A stretch of 64,000 nt of DNA from Actinotalea alkalitolerans (GCF_023369855.1 NZ_JAMBPP010000001.1:248001-312000), one strand, 5' to 3'. Shown: positions 25,630-34,780, counted from the first letter of the stretch. Made by a program: numbers and translations. The notes: a model not told the origin generated them from the letters alone.

Positions 25630-25667
25630 CACTCACCGAGTGGGAGGGCCTACGTCCTGCAGGACGT
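25630..25667. promoter_or_regulatory. palindromes in the divergent region between sulfur genes and GGDEF-EAL gene
   Basis: The 280-base divergent gap holds a perfect 16-bp palindrome, ACGTCCTGCAGGACGT (25652-25667), and a smaller dyad CACTC-ACC-GAGTG (25630-25642) 9 bases before it. Either could be an operator for the thiosulfate transporter promoter or for the opposite gene. No regulator gene is adjacent. I see nothing else in the gap. Confidence 0.45.
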
Positions 25668-25815
25668 TCGTCCTCGGCAGGTCGCCGCAGCGCGCGACCG
25701 GTCCCGTCCGACGCACCCACGCGCAGCAGCGACTCCCGTCCAGCGCTGAAGCCCTCACGACCCGGCAGCACCGGTCGATCATGAAGGCGACGATGCTGCA
25801 CGAGGGAGTGGGCCG

Positions 25816-28800
25816 ATGACCGATGCCCCCGCTGGGGGAGCAGGCAACATCCTCGTGCTCACCCTGCACACCGGTGGCCACTACTACGGCGAGATCCTCG
25901 CCGGGGTGCTGCGCACCGCCGCCGTGGCCGGGCGTCACGTGGTCGTGGCCGAGACCCGCGACCCCGGGGGACGCCACGGGGACCGCTCCTGGGGTCCGGC
26001 GTTCTCCCTTCCCCTGGCGTGGGACCGGGTGGCCGGCGTCGTCTCGATCGCGAACTCGGCCACACCCTCGTACCTCGCCGCCCTGCGTGAACGCCGGTTC
26101 CCGATCGTGCTCGCGAGCGAGGTGCACGAGGGCTTCGACGGCCCGGTCGCGCTGCCTGCCAACAAGGTCGCCATCGAGGCCGCCGTCCAGCACCTCGTCG
26201 ACCACGGGCACACGAGGATCGGGTTCGTCGGTTCCCTGGACATCCGCGACTTCCGCGAGCGCTACGCGGCGTACCAGGTCGCGATGACCGCTCACGGGCT
26301 ACCGGTCGACGACACCCTGTTCTTCCCCACGGCCGACTTCTCCCGCGAGAGCGGAGCGGCCGCGGCCCGTCGACTGCTCGCCCACCCCGCCCCCCCGACG
26401 GCGATCGTCAGCGCGACCGACGCCAACGCGATCGGGCTCATCCAGGCACTCACCACCGCGGGGCTCCGCGTCCCCGACGACCTCGCCGTCCTCGGCTTCG
26501 ACAACACCGAGGGGGGTGCGTACTCGACGCCCAGCCTGTCGAGCGTCGGTCAACGGTTCCAGGACGTCGGCGCCCTGGCCGGGCGGCTGATCATCGACCT
26601 CGTCAACGGTCTCGACGTACCCGCCGGCAGCTACACGCCCGAGACGGTCGTCATGGCCCGGCGTGCGTCGTGCGGGTGTCGCTCGGACCTGACCGGCGCA
26701 GCGCGTCACGGCCGCCAGGTCGCCGCTCCCCCGACGGTGCACAGCCCGGTCGACGGGCTCCTCGCCGCAGCCCGCTCGCAGGACGAACGCACCATCCTCC
26801 GCTCGGTGGCGCGACAGGTCGAGGCACTGACCCTGTGCCCGCTGCCGCCCACCGATGAGCAGCTCACCGAGGTCGTGACCGCCCTGCGGGAGGTCAGCCG
26901 CGACGCGGAGGAGGTGCAGAGCATCGCCGCCGACCTCGCCGAGCACGTCATCGACGGCGTCGGCACCGTCGTGCCCGGCGAGGAGGTCGACCCGCGCACT
27001 CCCGGTCACGGGCGCATGGCCGCCACGCTCTGGGAGCTGCAGGCCCGGGGGCACCGCCACGGTGAGCGACGCCTCGACGCGTCCTCGATCGAGCTCGAGA
27101 GGATCGCGAGCTCCCTGCTGCGCAGCGACGGCGAGCACACCCGGTCGCTCGCCTGGCTTGCCGCGACCCACGTCCGCGCCGGGGTCCTCGCTCTGTGGGA
27201 CGGCCCGCCCTCCGCGGGTCGCCTGCGGATCGCGGGCCTGCACGACCCCGACGGGCTGACCGGCCACCGGCTCGGTGAGCTCGTGGGGGTCAGGCAGTTC
27301 CCCGGGGAGGCTCTCGCCGCCGCGAGCCGCTCGTGGGACCGGGAGATGTGCGTGGTCCTGCCGGTCGCGTCGCACAGCAGGTCATGGGGACTGCTGGCCC
27401 TGCTCGGTCGGGTCGACACGAGCTCGGTGCGTGAGCCCTACCACCAGATGACCGAGCTGCTCTTCCGGGCCCTGGAGTCCGAGGAGCTCGAGGACGCCGT
27501 CCGCACGAGCGGTGAGCGCTACGCCTGGGCGGCACGCGCCTCCAACGACGGGCTGTGGGAGCTCGACGTCGTGACCGGACGGTTGTTCCTCTCGGCCCGT
27601 TGCCGGGACCTGCTGGGTGTCGGCCCCGAGGAGGAGGTCACCACCGAGGACTGGCTCGGGAGGGTCCTGCCCCCGGACCGCGAGCTCGTCGCGCAGGCCC
27701 TGGCGACGACGACACGACGCCCGGGCGTCCCGACGGAGATCGAGTACCGGCTCGCCCCGCGGACCCCTGACGGCAGGGCGGTCGGGGCCCGCTGGGTGCT
27801 GAGCCGTGGGCTCGGCGTCCCGGGGCCCGACCAGGACGCCGTGCGTCTGGTCGGCTCGCTGGCCGACGTCACGACGCGACGCGAGCTCGAGCTGCGGCTG
27901 CGCCGAGCCGCGATGTACGACGAGGTCACAGGGCTCGCCAACCGCCGCCTGTTCCTCGAGAGCCTGTCCGCCGCGATCCGGACCAACCAACGCGACCGTG
28001 GCCGCAGGTTCGCGGTGATCTTCCTCGACCTCGACGGGTTCAAGCTCGTCAACGACTCCCTCGGTCACCTCGCCGGTGACGACCTGCTGCGTGCCGTCGC
28101 CTCGCGGATGAGGTCCGCGACGAGGGCGGGCGACACCGCCGCACGCTTCGGCGGGGACGAGTTCGCGGTCCTGCTCACCGACCCGGTCCCGGACGAGCTC
28201 CTCGCGGTGGCCCGCCGCCTCCAGGGCCTCATCAGCCGACCCGTGCGCCTCGACGGGCAGGAGGTCTCCGTCACCGCGAGCGTCGGGATCGCGACGTCGG
28301 AGAGCGGCTACCTCGACGCCGAGGACGTGCTGCGTGACGCCGACACGGCCATGTACCAGTCCAAGGAGGCGCAGCGCGGGACCGCGACGATCTTCGACCA
28401 GACGATGCACGAGCGGGTCACCGATCACCTGCGGTCCCGCACCGAGATCCGTACCGCGCTCGCCGAACGCCAGCTCGTCGTCCACTACCAGCCGATCGTC
28501 GGGCTCGACGGCTCCCCGGTGACCGCGTTCGAGGCCCTCGTCCGGTGGCAGCACCCCGAGCGCGGGCTCCTGCTGCCCGGGCAGTTCCTTCACCTGGTCG
28601 AGGACACCGACGCCATCGTCACCCTGGGCCGCTGGGTCACGGACGAGGCATGCCGGCAGATCGCACGGTGGCGTGACGACGGGGTCGGCAGCGCGCAGGT
28701 CTCGGTCAACGTGTCCAACCTGGAGTTCTGGCACGAGGACCTGGTGCCCTGCTTGGTCGAGACGGTCGCACGGCACGGGCTGCCGGCGTCGTCGTTGGTC

Positions 28801-29220
28801 CTGGAGATCACCGAGTCGGTGCTCATCACCGACGTCGAGCGGGCCCGGCGGACCATGACCGACCTCGGCGGGCTCGGGTTCCGGCTGCACGTCGACGACT
28901 TCGGCACCGGTCAGTCGTCGCTGCAGACCCTCCAGGCCTTCCCGGTGCACGCCCTGAAGATCGACGGGTCGTTCGTCCGCGGCCTCACCGGCTCGGACCG
29001 TTCTGCGGTGATCGTGCGTGCGGTCGTCGCGATGGCCGGCGGGCTCGGCATGGACGTGATCGCCGAGTGCGTCGAGCTGCCCGACCAGGCGCGGATGCTC
29101 CGGGAGATGGGGTGCGCCCACGGCCAGGGCTGGCTGTTCGCCCGGGCGATGCCGGGCGAGGAGGCCGGAGCGTTCATCGGCCGGAGGCTCGACGTGACCG
29201 GTGTCGGTGGTCGGCCCTAG
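25816..29220 (+). CDS. LacI-type ligand-binding, PAS, GGDEF and EAL domain fusion protein
   Basis: This 1134-residue protein has no signal peptide. Residues 10-290 are a LacI/PurR-type ligand-binding domain without the DNA-binding head; IGFVGSLDIRDF and DLAVLGFDNTEGG are typical strands. A helical, GAF-like middle part follows, then a PAS domain (565-690). The GGDEF domain (695-865) has an intact GGDEF motif at 779-783. The EAL domain (870-1125) has EAL at 906-908 and DDFGTGQSSL. Both catalytic signatures look complete, so it may make and degrade cyclic di-GMP under control of a cytoplasmic small ligand, perhaps a sugar. Confidence 0.9.
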   Translation: MTDAPAGGAGNILVLTLHTGGHYYGEILAGVLRTAAVAGRHVVVAETRDPGGRHGDRSWGPAFSLPLAWDRVAGVVSIANSATPSYLAALRERRFPIVLASEVHEGFDGPVALPANKVAIEAAVQHLVDHGHTRIGFVGSLDIRDFRERYAAYQVAMTAHGLPVDDTLFFPTADFSRESGAAAARRLLAHPAPPTAIVSATDANAIGLIQALTTAGLRVPDDLAVLGFDNTEGGAYSTPSLSSVGQRFQDVGALAGRLIIDLVNGLDVPAGSYTPETVVMARRASCGCRSDLTGAARHGRQVAAPPTVHSPVDGLLAAARSQDERTILRSVARQVEALTLCPLPPTDEQLTEVVTALREVSRDAEEVQSIAADLAEHVIDGVGTVVPGEEVDPRTPGHGRMAATLWELQARGHRHGERRLDASSIELERIASSLLRSDGEHTRSLAWLAATHVRAGVLALWDGPPSAGRLRIAGLHDPDGLTGHRLGELVGVRQFPGEALAAASRSWDREMCVVLPVASHSRSWGLLALLGRVDTSSVREPYHQMTELLFRALESEELEDAVRTSGERYAWAARASNDGLWELDVVTGRLFLSARCRDLLGVGPEEEVTTEDWLGRVLPPDRELVAQALATTTRRPGVPTEIEYRLAPRTPDGRAVGARWVLSRGLGVPGPDQDAVRLVGSLADVTTRRELELRLRRAAMYDEVTGLANRRLFLESLSAAIRTNQRDRGRRFAVIFLDLDGFKLVNDSLGHLAGDDLLRAVASRMRSATRAGDTAARFGGDEFAVLLTDPVPDELLAVARRLQGLISRPVRLDGQEVSVTASVGIATSESGYLDAEDVLRDADTAMYQSKEAQRGTATIFDQTMHERVTDHLRSRTEIRTALAERQLVVHYQPIVGLDGSPVTAFEALVRWQHPERGLLLPGQFLHLVEDTDAIVTLGRWVTDEACRQIARWRDDGVGSAQVSVNVSNLEFWHEDLVPCLVETVARHGLPASSLVLEITESVLITDVERARRTMTDLGGLGFRLHVDDFGTGQSSLQTLQAFPVHALKIDGSFVRGLTGSDRSAVIVRAVVAMAGGLGMDVIAECVELPDQARMLREMGCAHGQGWLFARAMPGEEAGAFIGRRLDVTGVGGRP

Positions 29221-29230
29221 CGTGCAGGGC

Positions 29231-29629
29231 ATGGGCGCACGCGTGCAGGAGGTGGTCATCGACTGTGCCGATCCCGCGGGGCTCGCGGGGTTCTGGGCGC
29301 AGGTGCTCGAGGCCCGCTGGGCATCGGTCGACGAGGGCTGGGCTGTGGTCGACGCCGACCCGATCCTCATCGCGTTCCAGCGGGTGCCGGAGGCGAAGCA
29401 GTCACCGAAGAACAGGCTGCACCTCGACGTGCGGGTGGACGCGGCACCCGAGGCGGTCGCCCGCGCGGAGGCGCTCGGCGCCCGCCGGACCGGGCAGTCC
29501 GAGCTCAGCACGACCGGCGACGGCTACGTGGTGCTCCAGGACCCGGAGGGCAACGAGTTCTGCTTCGTGGTCGACGAGGGCGGCACCTGGACCTCGACCA
29601 TGCGCGCTGCGCTCGACGCCGCGCCATGA
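29231..29629 (+). CDS. VOC/glyoxalase-like protein
   Basis: This 132-residue protein has a vicinal oxygen chelate fold: VQEVVIDCADPAGLAGFWAQ opens the first beta-alpha-beta unit, RLHLDVRVDAAPEAVARAEA the second, and VVLQDPEGNEFCFV the end. It belongs to the Glyoxalase_6-type small proteins of actinobacteria, whose substrates are mostly unknown. I prefer the ATG of MGARVQEV; a start 30 bases earlier overlaps the upstream gene. Its stop overlaps the start of the DUF1905 gene. Confidence 0.8.
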   Translation: MGARVQEVVIDCADPAGLAGFWAQVLEARWASVDEGWAVVDADPILIAFQRVPEAKQSPKNRLHLDVRVDAAPEAVARAEALGARRTGQSELSTTGDGYVVLQDPEGNEFCFVVDEGGTWTSTMRAALDAAP

Positions 29630-29991
29630 CCCACCCGACCTACCGCTTCACCACCACGTTGTGGCAGACCGAGGGCGTCGGACCGTGGGTGATGCTCACC
29701 GTGCCCTTCGAGCAGGCCGACGCGATCGACGAGGTCTCCCAGGGGCAGCGGCACGGCTTCGGCTCGGTGCGGGTCGAGGTGCGCATCGGCACGACGACGT
29801 GGCGCACCTCCTTGTTCCCCGACCGGCGCCGCAAGAGCTTCGTCATGGGGGTCAAGCGCGCGGTGCGCGACGCCGAGGGGCTCGACGTCGGCGACACCGC
29901 TGAGGTCGAGGTCACTCTCCTGGAGGTGACCGTGACCCCTCCGTCGGCGCCGTCGCCACCCCGCAGCAGGCCGTCCTCACCGACGCCCTGA
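29626..29991 (+). CDS. DUF1905 domain protein
   Basis: This 121-residue small beta-barrel protein opens YRFTTTLWQTEGVGPWVMLTV, the DUF1905 pattern (FxaxlwxxxGxgxWxfvxvP), and continues GFGSVRVEVRIGTTTWRTSLF. Members are uncharacterised and often sit next to YdeI-type or glyoxalase-like genes, as here. The ATG overlaps the preceding stop. The C-terminal 20 residues are Pro/Ser-rich and may not be folded. Confidence 0.75.
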   Translation: MTHPTYRFTTTLWQTEGVGPWVMLTVPFEQADAIDEVSQGQRHGFGSVRVEVRIGTTTWRTSLFPDRRRKSFVMGVKRAVRDAEGLDVGDTAEVEVTLLEVTVTPPSAPSPPRSRPSSPTP

Positions 29992-30049
29992 CCGCCCCCG
30001 ATCACGGCGGAGCACCGGGCGGCACCCGTTCGACGTACGCTCACTGGTC

Positions 30050-30499
30050 GTGGCCACCTTCTCCTCCGTGACGAGACAGCACGTCCTCCAGGCGATCGCC
30101 GAGCACGACACCCGTGGCGGCGAGCAGTTCATGGAGGTGTACGGCTTCGAGCCGTCGCCCGCCTGGACGCTGCTCCACGAGGGGCGCGAGTACGACGCCA
30201 GGGCGGTCCTGGGTGTCGCCCACCGGTTCGCGACCGGACGGCTCGCGACACCCGACGAGTTCAGCGGCGACATGCCTGGCGCGGTCGCGATCCTGCGCAA
30301 GCGGGGTTTCGAGGTGACCGAGCCGGCGTCACCCGTGCGGGCGACGCCCCCGCGGGCCCCGCGTTCGCCCCGGACGACGGCCGTGCGGACCCGTACACCT
30401 GCCGCGCGTGCCGTGGCCGCCCGCGACAACCCGCCCGCGATCTGCCCGACGTGCTCGATGACCCTCCCGGCGACCGGCGTCTGCGACGACTGCAGCTGA
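30050..30499 (+). CDS. orphan ScoMcrA N-terminal-head-like protein with C-terminal zinc ribbon
   Basis: This is a 149-residue protein. Residues 5-90 resemble the N-terminal head domain of the type IV restriction enzyme ScoMcrA: TRQHVLQAIAEHD, WTLLHEGREYDARAVLGVAH and AVAILRKRGFEV. None of the SBD, SRA or HNH nuclease domains is present. After a basic, Pro/Arg-rich linker the protein ends in a CPTC...CDDC zinc-ribbon motif. It starts at GTG. It could be a free DNA- or protein-binding adaptor, or a leftover of a larger enzyme; I see no nuclease gene nearby. Confidence 0.6.
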   Translation: MATFSSVTRQHVLQAIAEHDTRGGEQFMEVYGFEPSPAWTLLHEGREYDARAVLGVAHRFATGRLATPDEFSGDMPGAVAILRKRGFEVTEPASPVRATPPRAPRSPRTTAVRTRTPAARAVAARDNPPAICPTCSMTLPATGVCDDCS

Positions 30500-30535
30500 C
30501 CTGCCGGCGCAGGGGGCTGACCCGCCGGCGCGCGA

Positions 30536-31246
30536 CTAGCGCGCGACCCGCAGCAGCATCTCGACCACCCCCTCGTCCTGGACGGTCACGAAGCCCAGGT
30601 CAGGGGCGGTGAGGTCGTGGTCCGTGAGGACCACGGGCAGGCTCCCCGCCACGTCGAACCCGTCGGCGGTCCGTCGAGCGTCGAGGGTGACCGTGGCCGG
30701 CCGCGTGACGCCGTGCAGCGTGAAGGTCCCGACCGCGTCGACCTGGACGCTGCCCTCGTCGGCGAGGCCGGTGAGGTCGACCGGCTCGGCCAGGGTGAAG
30801 CGCGCCTCGGGGAGATCGGCGACCCGCAGGGCCCTGCGGAAGTACGCGTCGCGCGCGGACTCGTCCGTCTCGATCGAGGCGACCTGCACCGTGACGTCGG
30901 CGCTGACCAGCACCCCGTCCTGGACGACGAGCGTCCCGCCGACCTCCTCGGTCCGTCCGACGACCGTGACCGGCTGCCCGGACAGCACCTCGTCGAGGCG
31001 ATACCCCGCCTCGGAGCCCTCGGCGACCTCCCAGCTGCCGTCGACGTCCACCGGCCCGGTGCCAGAGTCGACGGCCCCGGCGGCGGGCGGTGAGATCCCG
31101 AGAACGGCCGGCGGCTCGGGGGCCAGCACCCGTGCGTAGAGCCACGGTCCGCCGAGGACCGCTGCCACCAGGAGCGCCGCCGCGAACCCGACGACGAGCA
31201 GACGGCGGGTGCGTGGACGCGGCCGGGCCGGCTCGGTGGTGACCAT
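30536..31246 (-). CDS. YceI-family lipocalin-like protein, membrane anchored
   Basis: This 236-residue protein has an N-terminal membrane helix (LLVVGFAAALLVAAVLGGPW) preceded by basic residues, so its main domain faces outside. Residues 75-235 are a YceI beta-barrel: GSWEVAEGSEAGYRLDEVL, ARDAYFRRALRVADLPEARF and GVTRPATVTLDA carry the family pattern. YceI proteins bind polyisoprenoids or other lipids. The ATG has GAGGAGG upstream. The 140-base gap before it holds no gene. Confidence 0.88.
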   Translation of the reverse strand: MVTTEPARPRPRTRRLLVVGFAAALLVAAVLGGPWLYARVLAPEPPAVLGISPPAAGAVDSGTGPVDVDGSWEVAEGSEAGYRLDEVLSGQPVTVVGRTEEVGGTLVVQDGVLVSADVTVQVASIETDESARDAYFRRALRVADLPEARFTLAEPVDLTGLADEGSVQVDAVGTFTLHGVTRPATVTLDARRTADGFDVAGSLPVVLTDHDLTAPDLGFVTVQDEGVVEMLLRVAR

Positions 31247-31386
31247 GGGTTTCCTCCTCGAGAAGGGTGGCCCTGGCCGGCGGGCGCCGGTCGGGGCTGC
31301 TCGGGAGGGGGTTCGGAGCCGACCGGCGACCGGACGGGTCACGGTGCACCCGGCGCGGCGGGGCGGCCCGCCCTCGCGCCCCGTCC

Positions 31387-31821
31387 CTACACCGCGCCCG
31401 ATCCCAACGGCGTGCTCAGCACCCAGGCGACGAGCCCGGTCACCGCGACCGCCATCACGAGCACCCCGCCGACGATGACGAGCGCCCCGGGGAGGAACGT
31501 CCGGGCCCGTGGGCGCAGCGCGACGTCGGAGGGATCGTCGCGGGCCACCCAGACCCATCCGCAGAACACGGGCGTCGCGCCGAGCCCTCGGCGGAACGCG
31601 GAGAACACCCTCGTCCGGCGCGGGTACCCGTCCGGGCCGGGGAACTCGACCTCGACGAGCATCCCGGGTCCGGCCCAGGTGGCGCCGACCTGACGGGCGG
31701 GCAGCTGGACACGGTCCTTCGCCCGCTCGTGGCGCCCGAGCGCCACGGCGCCGGTGAAGCACGCCGTCGCGACCACGACCGCGACCGCCCATGCCGCCCA
31801 GACCCACGGTGCAGTCTCCAC
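31387..31821 (-). CDS. hypothetical two-helix membrane protein
   Basis: I do not recognise a named family with certainty; DUF3592-like proteins have a similar layout. The protein has two hydrophobic helices, one at the N-terminus (WVWAAWAVAVVVATACFTGA) and one at the C-terminus, around a hydrophilic beta domain. I chose the GTG preceded by GGGGG, giving 144 residues. An ATG at 31926 would add 35 residues but lies over the -10-like TAGGCT of the divergent phosphofructokinase promoter. Confidence 0.55.
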   Translation of the reverse strand: METAPWVWAAWAVAVVVATACFTGAVALGRHERAKDRVQLPARQVGATWAGPGMLVEVEFPGPDGYPRRTRVFSAFRRGLGATPVFCGWVWVARDDPSDVALRPRARTFLPGALVIVGGVLVMAVAVTGLVAWVLSTPLGSGAV

Positions 31822-31959
31822 GTCGCCCCCAGCATCGCCCGACGGCGCACGTCCTGCACCGGTCGCGACCGTAGCCCACGGGGCCGTCGGTCCCCGGTCG
31901 GGGCTTACCGTCACCTCTAGGCTCATCCGGGAGCAGCATCACCGAGCAAGGGATCAGAC

Positions 31960-34203
31960 ATGGCCAGCGCAGCACCCGTCGACAACGCGACGGTCGCCCC
32001 GAGGACCGCCGTCGCCGTGCTCACCTCGGGCGGGGACGCCCAGGGGATGAACGCCGTGGTCCGCGCCGTGGTCCGGACGGCCATCGGGGCCGGTGCGGAC
32101 GTGTACGCGGTCTACGAGGGGCTGCAGGGCCTGGTCGACGGCGGTGACCGGATCAAGAGGTTCGAGTGGGGCTCGGTGGGCTCGATCCTGCACCGCGGGG
32201 GGACGGTCATCGGGACCGCCCGGTCCGTCGACTTCCGACAGCGCGACGGGCGGCTCAAGGCTGCCCGCAACCTCGTCCACCACGGCATCGACCGGATCGT
32301 GGTGATCGGTGGGGACGGTTCGCTCACCGGGACGGACCTGTTCCGCAGCGAGTGGAGCGGCCTGCTCGCCGAGCTCGTCGACCAGGGCGAGATCACCCCC
32401 GAGCAGGCCCAGCGACACACCCGGCTGATCATCGCCGGCGTGGTCGGCTCGATCGACAACGACATGGTCGGCACCGACATGACGGTCGGTGCCGACACGG
32501 CCCTGCACCGCATCGTCGAGGCCATCGACGCGCTGTCCAGCACGGCGGCCAGCCACCAGCGCTCGTTCGTCGTCGAGGTGATGGGTCGGCACTGCGGCTA
32601 CCTCGCCCTGATGAGTGCGATCGCCGGTGGCGCCGACTACGTGCTGATCCCCGAGAACCCGCCCGCCGAGGGCTGGGAGGACGAGATGTGCGCCCGCCTC
32701 CGTGCGGGCCGTGCCGCGGGCCGCCGCGACAGCATCGTGATCGTCGCCGAGGGCGCCCGGGACCGCACCGGGGCGCCGATCACCAGCCAGGGTGTGCGCG
32801 ACCTGCTCGAGGAGCGTCTCGGGGAGGACACCCGGGTCACCATCCTCGGCCACGTGCAGCGCGGTGGGACCCCCAGCGCCTACGACCGGTGGATGCCGAC
32901 GCTGGTCGGCCACGCCGCCGCGATGGAGGTCGTCGACGCGGGGCCGGACCACGAGCCCCAGCTCATCGGCGTGCGCCACAACCGGGTGCACCGCACCCCG
33001 CTGATGGCCGCCGTCCAGCGCACCCAGGAGATCCCCGGGCTGATCGACGCCGGGGACTACGACGGGGCGATGGCCGCACGCGGGTCCTCCTTCACCGAGA
33101 TGGTGCGGGTGTTCCAGGGCATCGCCCAGGTCGCACCGACGGACGCACCCACCCGGTCGCGCATCGCCATCCTGCACGCCGGGGGTCTGGCACCGGGGAT
33201 GAACACGGCCGTGCGGGCCGCGGTGCGCTTCGGCCTCTCGCGAGGGCACACGATGCTCGGCGTGCGGGGCAGCTTCCAGGGCCTCATCGACGGCCAGGTG
33301 AGCGAGCTGACCTGGGGCGACGTCGACGGCTGGGTGGGTCTGGGTGGCGCCGAGCTCGGCACCAGCCGGGCCATGCCGAGCGTCGAGCAGTTCTACGCGG
33401 TCAGTCGCGCGCTGGAGAACAACGACATCGGCGCGCTCCTCGTGGTCGGCGGGCACCGCGCCTACGAGGCCACGTACCGGATGCTCCAGGAGCGTGACCG
33501 CTACCCCGGCTTCCAGGTGCCCGTCATCTGCCTGCCCACGACCATCGACAACAACCTGCCCGGGTGGGAGCTGACCATCGGCGCCGACACCGCCCTGTGC
33601 GAGGTCGTCAGTGCGGTCGACCGGATCAAGCAGTCGGCGATGGCCTCACGTCGCACCTTCGTGGTCGAGGTGATGGGTCGGTTCTGCGGCTACCTGGCCC
33701 TGATGGGCTCGCTGTCGGTCGGCGCGGAACGCGTCTACCTGCACGAGGAGGGGGTGCGCCTGGCCGACCTCACGCAGGACGTCGCCTCGATGGTCGCGGG
33801 CTTCGCCGCCGGCCGGCGCTTCCACCTCACGATCCGCAACGAGGACGCGAGCGTCGGGTACACCACCGACTTCCTGTGCCAGCTCTTCACCGAGGAGTCC
33901 GGCGGCCTGTTCGACGTGCGCCCGATGGTCCTGGGCCACCTCCAGCAGGGTGGCAGCCCGACGCCCTTCGACCGCGTGCAGGCGACGCGGCTCGCGGCCT
34001 ACTGCGTCGACTGGCTCTCGCAGCAGATCGTCTCGGGGAGCACGGAGTGGGGCTTCGTCGGTCAGGCCGACGGCGCGCTGACCACCCTGCCGCTCAAGAC
34101 CATGCCCGACCTGTTCGACATGGAGTTCCGCCGCCCGGTCAACCAGTGGTGGCTCGACCTGAAGCCGGTCATGGAGGCCCTCGCGACCGAGCCGTCCATC
34201 TAG
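31960..34203 (+). CDS. two-domain (eukaryotic-type) 6-phosphofructokinase
   Basis: At 747 residues this is twice the usual bacterial length, a tandem fusion of two PFK domains. The N-half keeps the nucleotide loop LTSGGDAQGMNAVVR, GGDGS (117-121) and the catalytic Asp in GSIDNDMVGTDMTVGADTA. In the C-half GGDGS is replaced by GGHRA (497-501) and the catalytic segment reads TTIDNNLPG, so it is probably an allosteric, non-catalytic half as in animal and yeast PFK. It should catalyse the committed step of glycolysis with ATP. A -10-like TAGGCT lies 36 bases upstream of the ATG. Confidence 0.9.
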   Translation: MASAAPVDNATVAPRTAVAVLTSGGDAQGMNAVVRAVVRTAIGAGADVYAVYEGLQGLVDGGDRIKRFEWGSVGSILHRGGTVIGTARSVDFRQRDGRLKAARNLVHHGIDRIVVIGGDGSLTGTDLFRSEWSGLLAELVDQGEITPEQAQRHTRLIIAGVVGSIDNDMVGTDMTVGADTALHRIVEAIDALSSTAASHQRSFVVEVMGRHCGYLALMSAIAGGADYVLIPENPPAEGWEDEMCARLRAGRAAGRRDSIVIVAEGARDRTGAPITSQGVRDLLEERLGEDTRVTILGHVQRGGTPSAYDRWMPTLVGHAAAMEVVDAGPDHEPQLIGVRHNRVHRTPLMAAVQRTQEIPGLIDAGDYDGAMAARGSSFTEMVRVFQGIAQVAPTDAPTRSRIAILHAGGLAPGMNTAVRAAVRFGLSRGHTMLGVRGSFQGLIDGQVSELTWGDVDGWVGLGGAELGTSRAMPSVEQFYAVSRALENNDIGALLVVGGHRAYEATYRMLQERDRYPGFQVPVICLPTTIDNNLPGWELTIGADTALCEVVSAVDRIKQSAMASRRTFVVEVMGRFCGYLALMGSLSVGAERVYLHEEGVRLADLTQDVASMVAGFAAGRRFHLTIRNEDASVGYTTDFLCQLFTEESGGLFDVRPMVLGHLQQGGSPTPFDRVQATRLAAYCVDWLSQQIVSGSTEWGFVGQADGALTTLPLKTMPDLFDMEFRRPVNQWWLDLKPVMEALATEPSI

Positions 34204-34292
34204 GGCCGAGGGCAGCCCAGCACCTCACCCCCTTGCACCGAGGGGCCGGACGTCGGCACAGTGGTGGCCCCGACGCCCGGAAGGCGGTTGTC

Positions 34293-34730
34293 ATGCGACA
34301 CCGGATGCTCGTCCCTGGTCTTGTCTCGGTGCTCCTCCTGACCGGCTGCGGTGGCTCGGCCGACGAGCCCGACGCCGAGGAGACCACCCCTGCCGGTACG
34401 ACGACCGCGACCCAGGACCCGGGTTCGTCGGGAGAGGCCACGGTGCTGCTCGCGTCGGTCGGCACCGAGGAGGACCCTGAGGCGTTCGTCATCGCGCTGA
34501 CCGACGAGTCGGGCGAGCCGGTCACCACGCTGCCCGCCGGGGACTACGTCATCCAGGTCAGCGACCCGTCGACGAGCCACAACTTCCGCCTCCGGGGCGA
34601 AGGGGTCGACGAGTCGACGTCGGTGCCGGGGACGGACGACGCGACCTTCGAGGTGACCCTGGACCCGGGTGACTACACCTACACGTGCGACCCGCACCCC
34701 GCGATGACCGGGACCTTCACCGTCGAGTGA
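34293..34730 (+). CDS. cupredoxin-domain (plastocyanin-like) lipoprotein
   Basis: This 145-residue lipoprotein has a signal ending in the lipobox LLTGC (Cys19), then a Thr/Glu-rich linker and a plastocyanin-like beta-sandwich. Type 1 copper ligands can be placed: His in STSHNFRL, and Cys, His and Met in YTCDPHPAMTG. The domain ends at GTFTVE as in cupredoxins. It is held on the outer face of the membrane and probably carries electrons or stores copper. The ATG has GGAAGG upstream. Confidence 0.82.
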   Translation: MRHRMLVPGLVSVLLLTGCGGSADEPDAEETTPAGTTTATQDPGSSGEATVLLASVGTEEDPEAFVIALTDESGEPVTTLPAGDYVIQVSDPSTSHNFRLRGEGVDESTSVPGTDDATFEVTLDPGDYTYTCDPHPAMTGTFTVE

Positions 34731-34780
34731 GCGCTCCGGGGCCGCGGACCTCAGCGAGCGCTTCCGGCCCTCGGCACGGC

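Noticed and set aside
27382-29511. A long minus-strand frame opposite the LacI-like/GGDEF/EAL gene, and similar ones opposite the phosphofructokinase and GH94-like genes
   Set aside because: All are mirror frames of well-supported genes without ribosome binding sites or domains.
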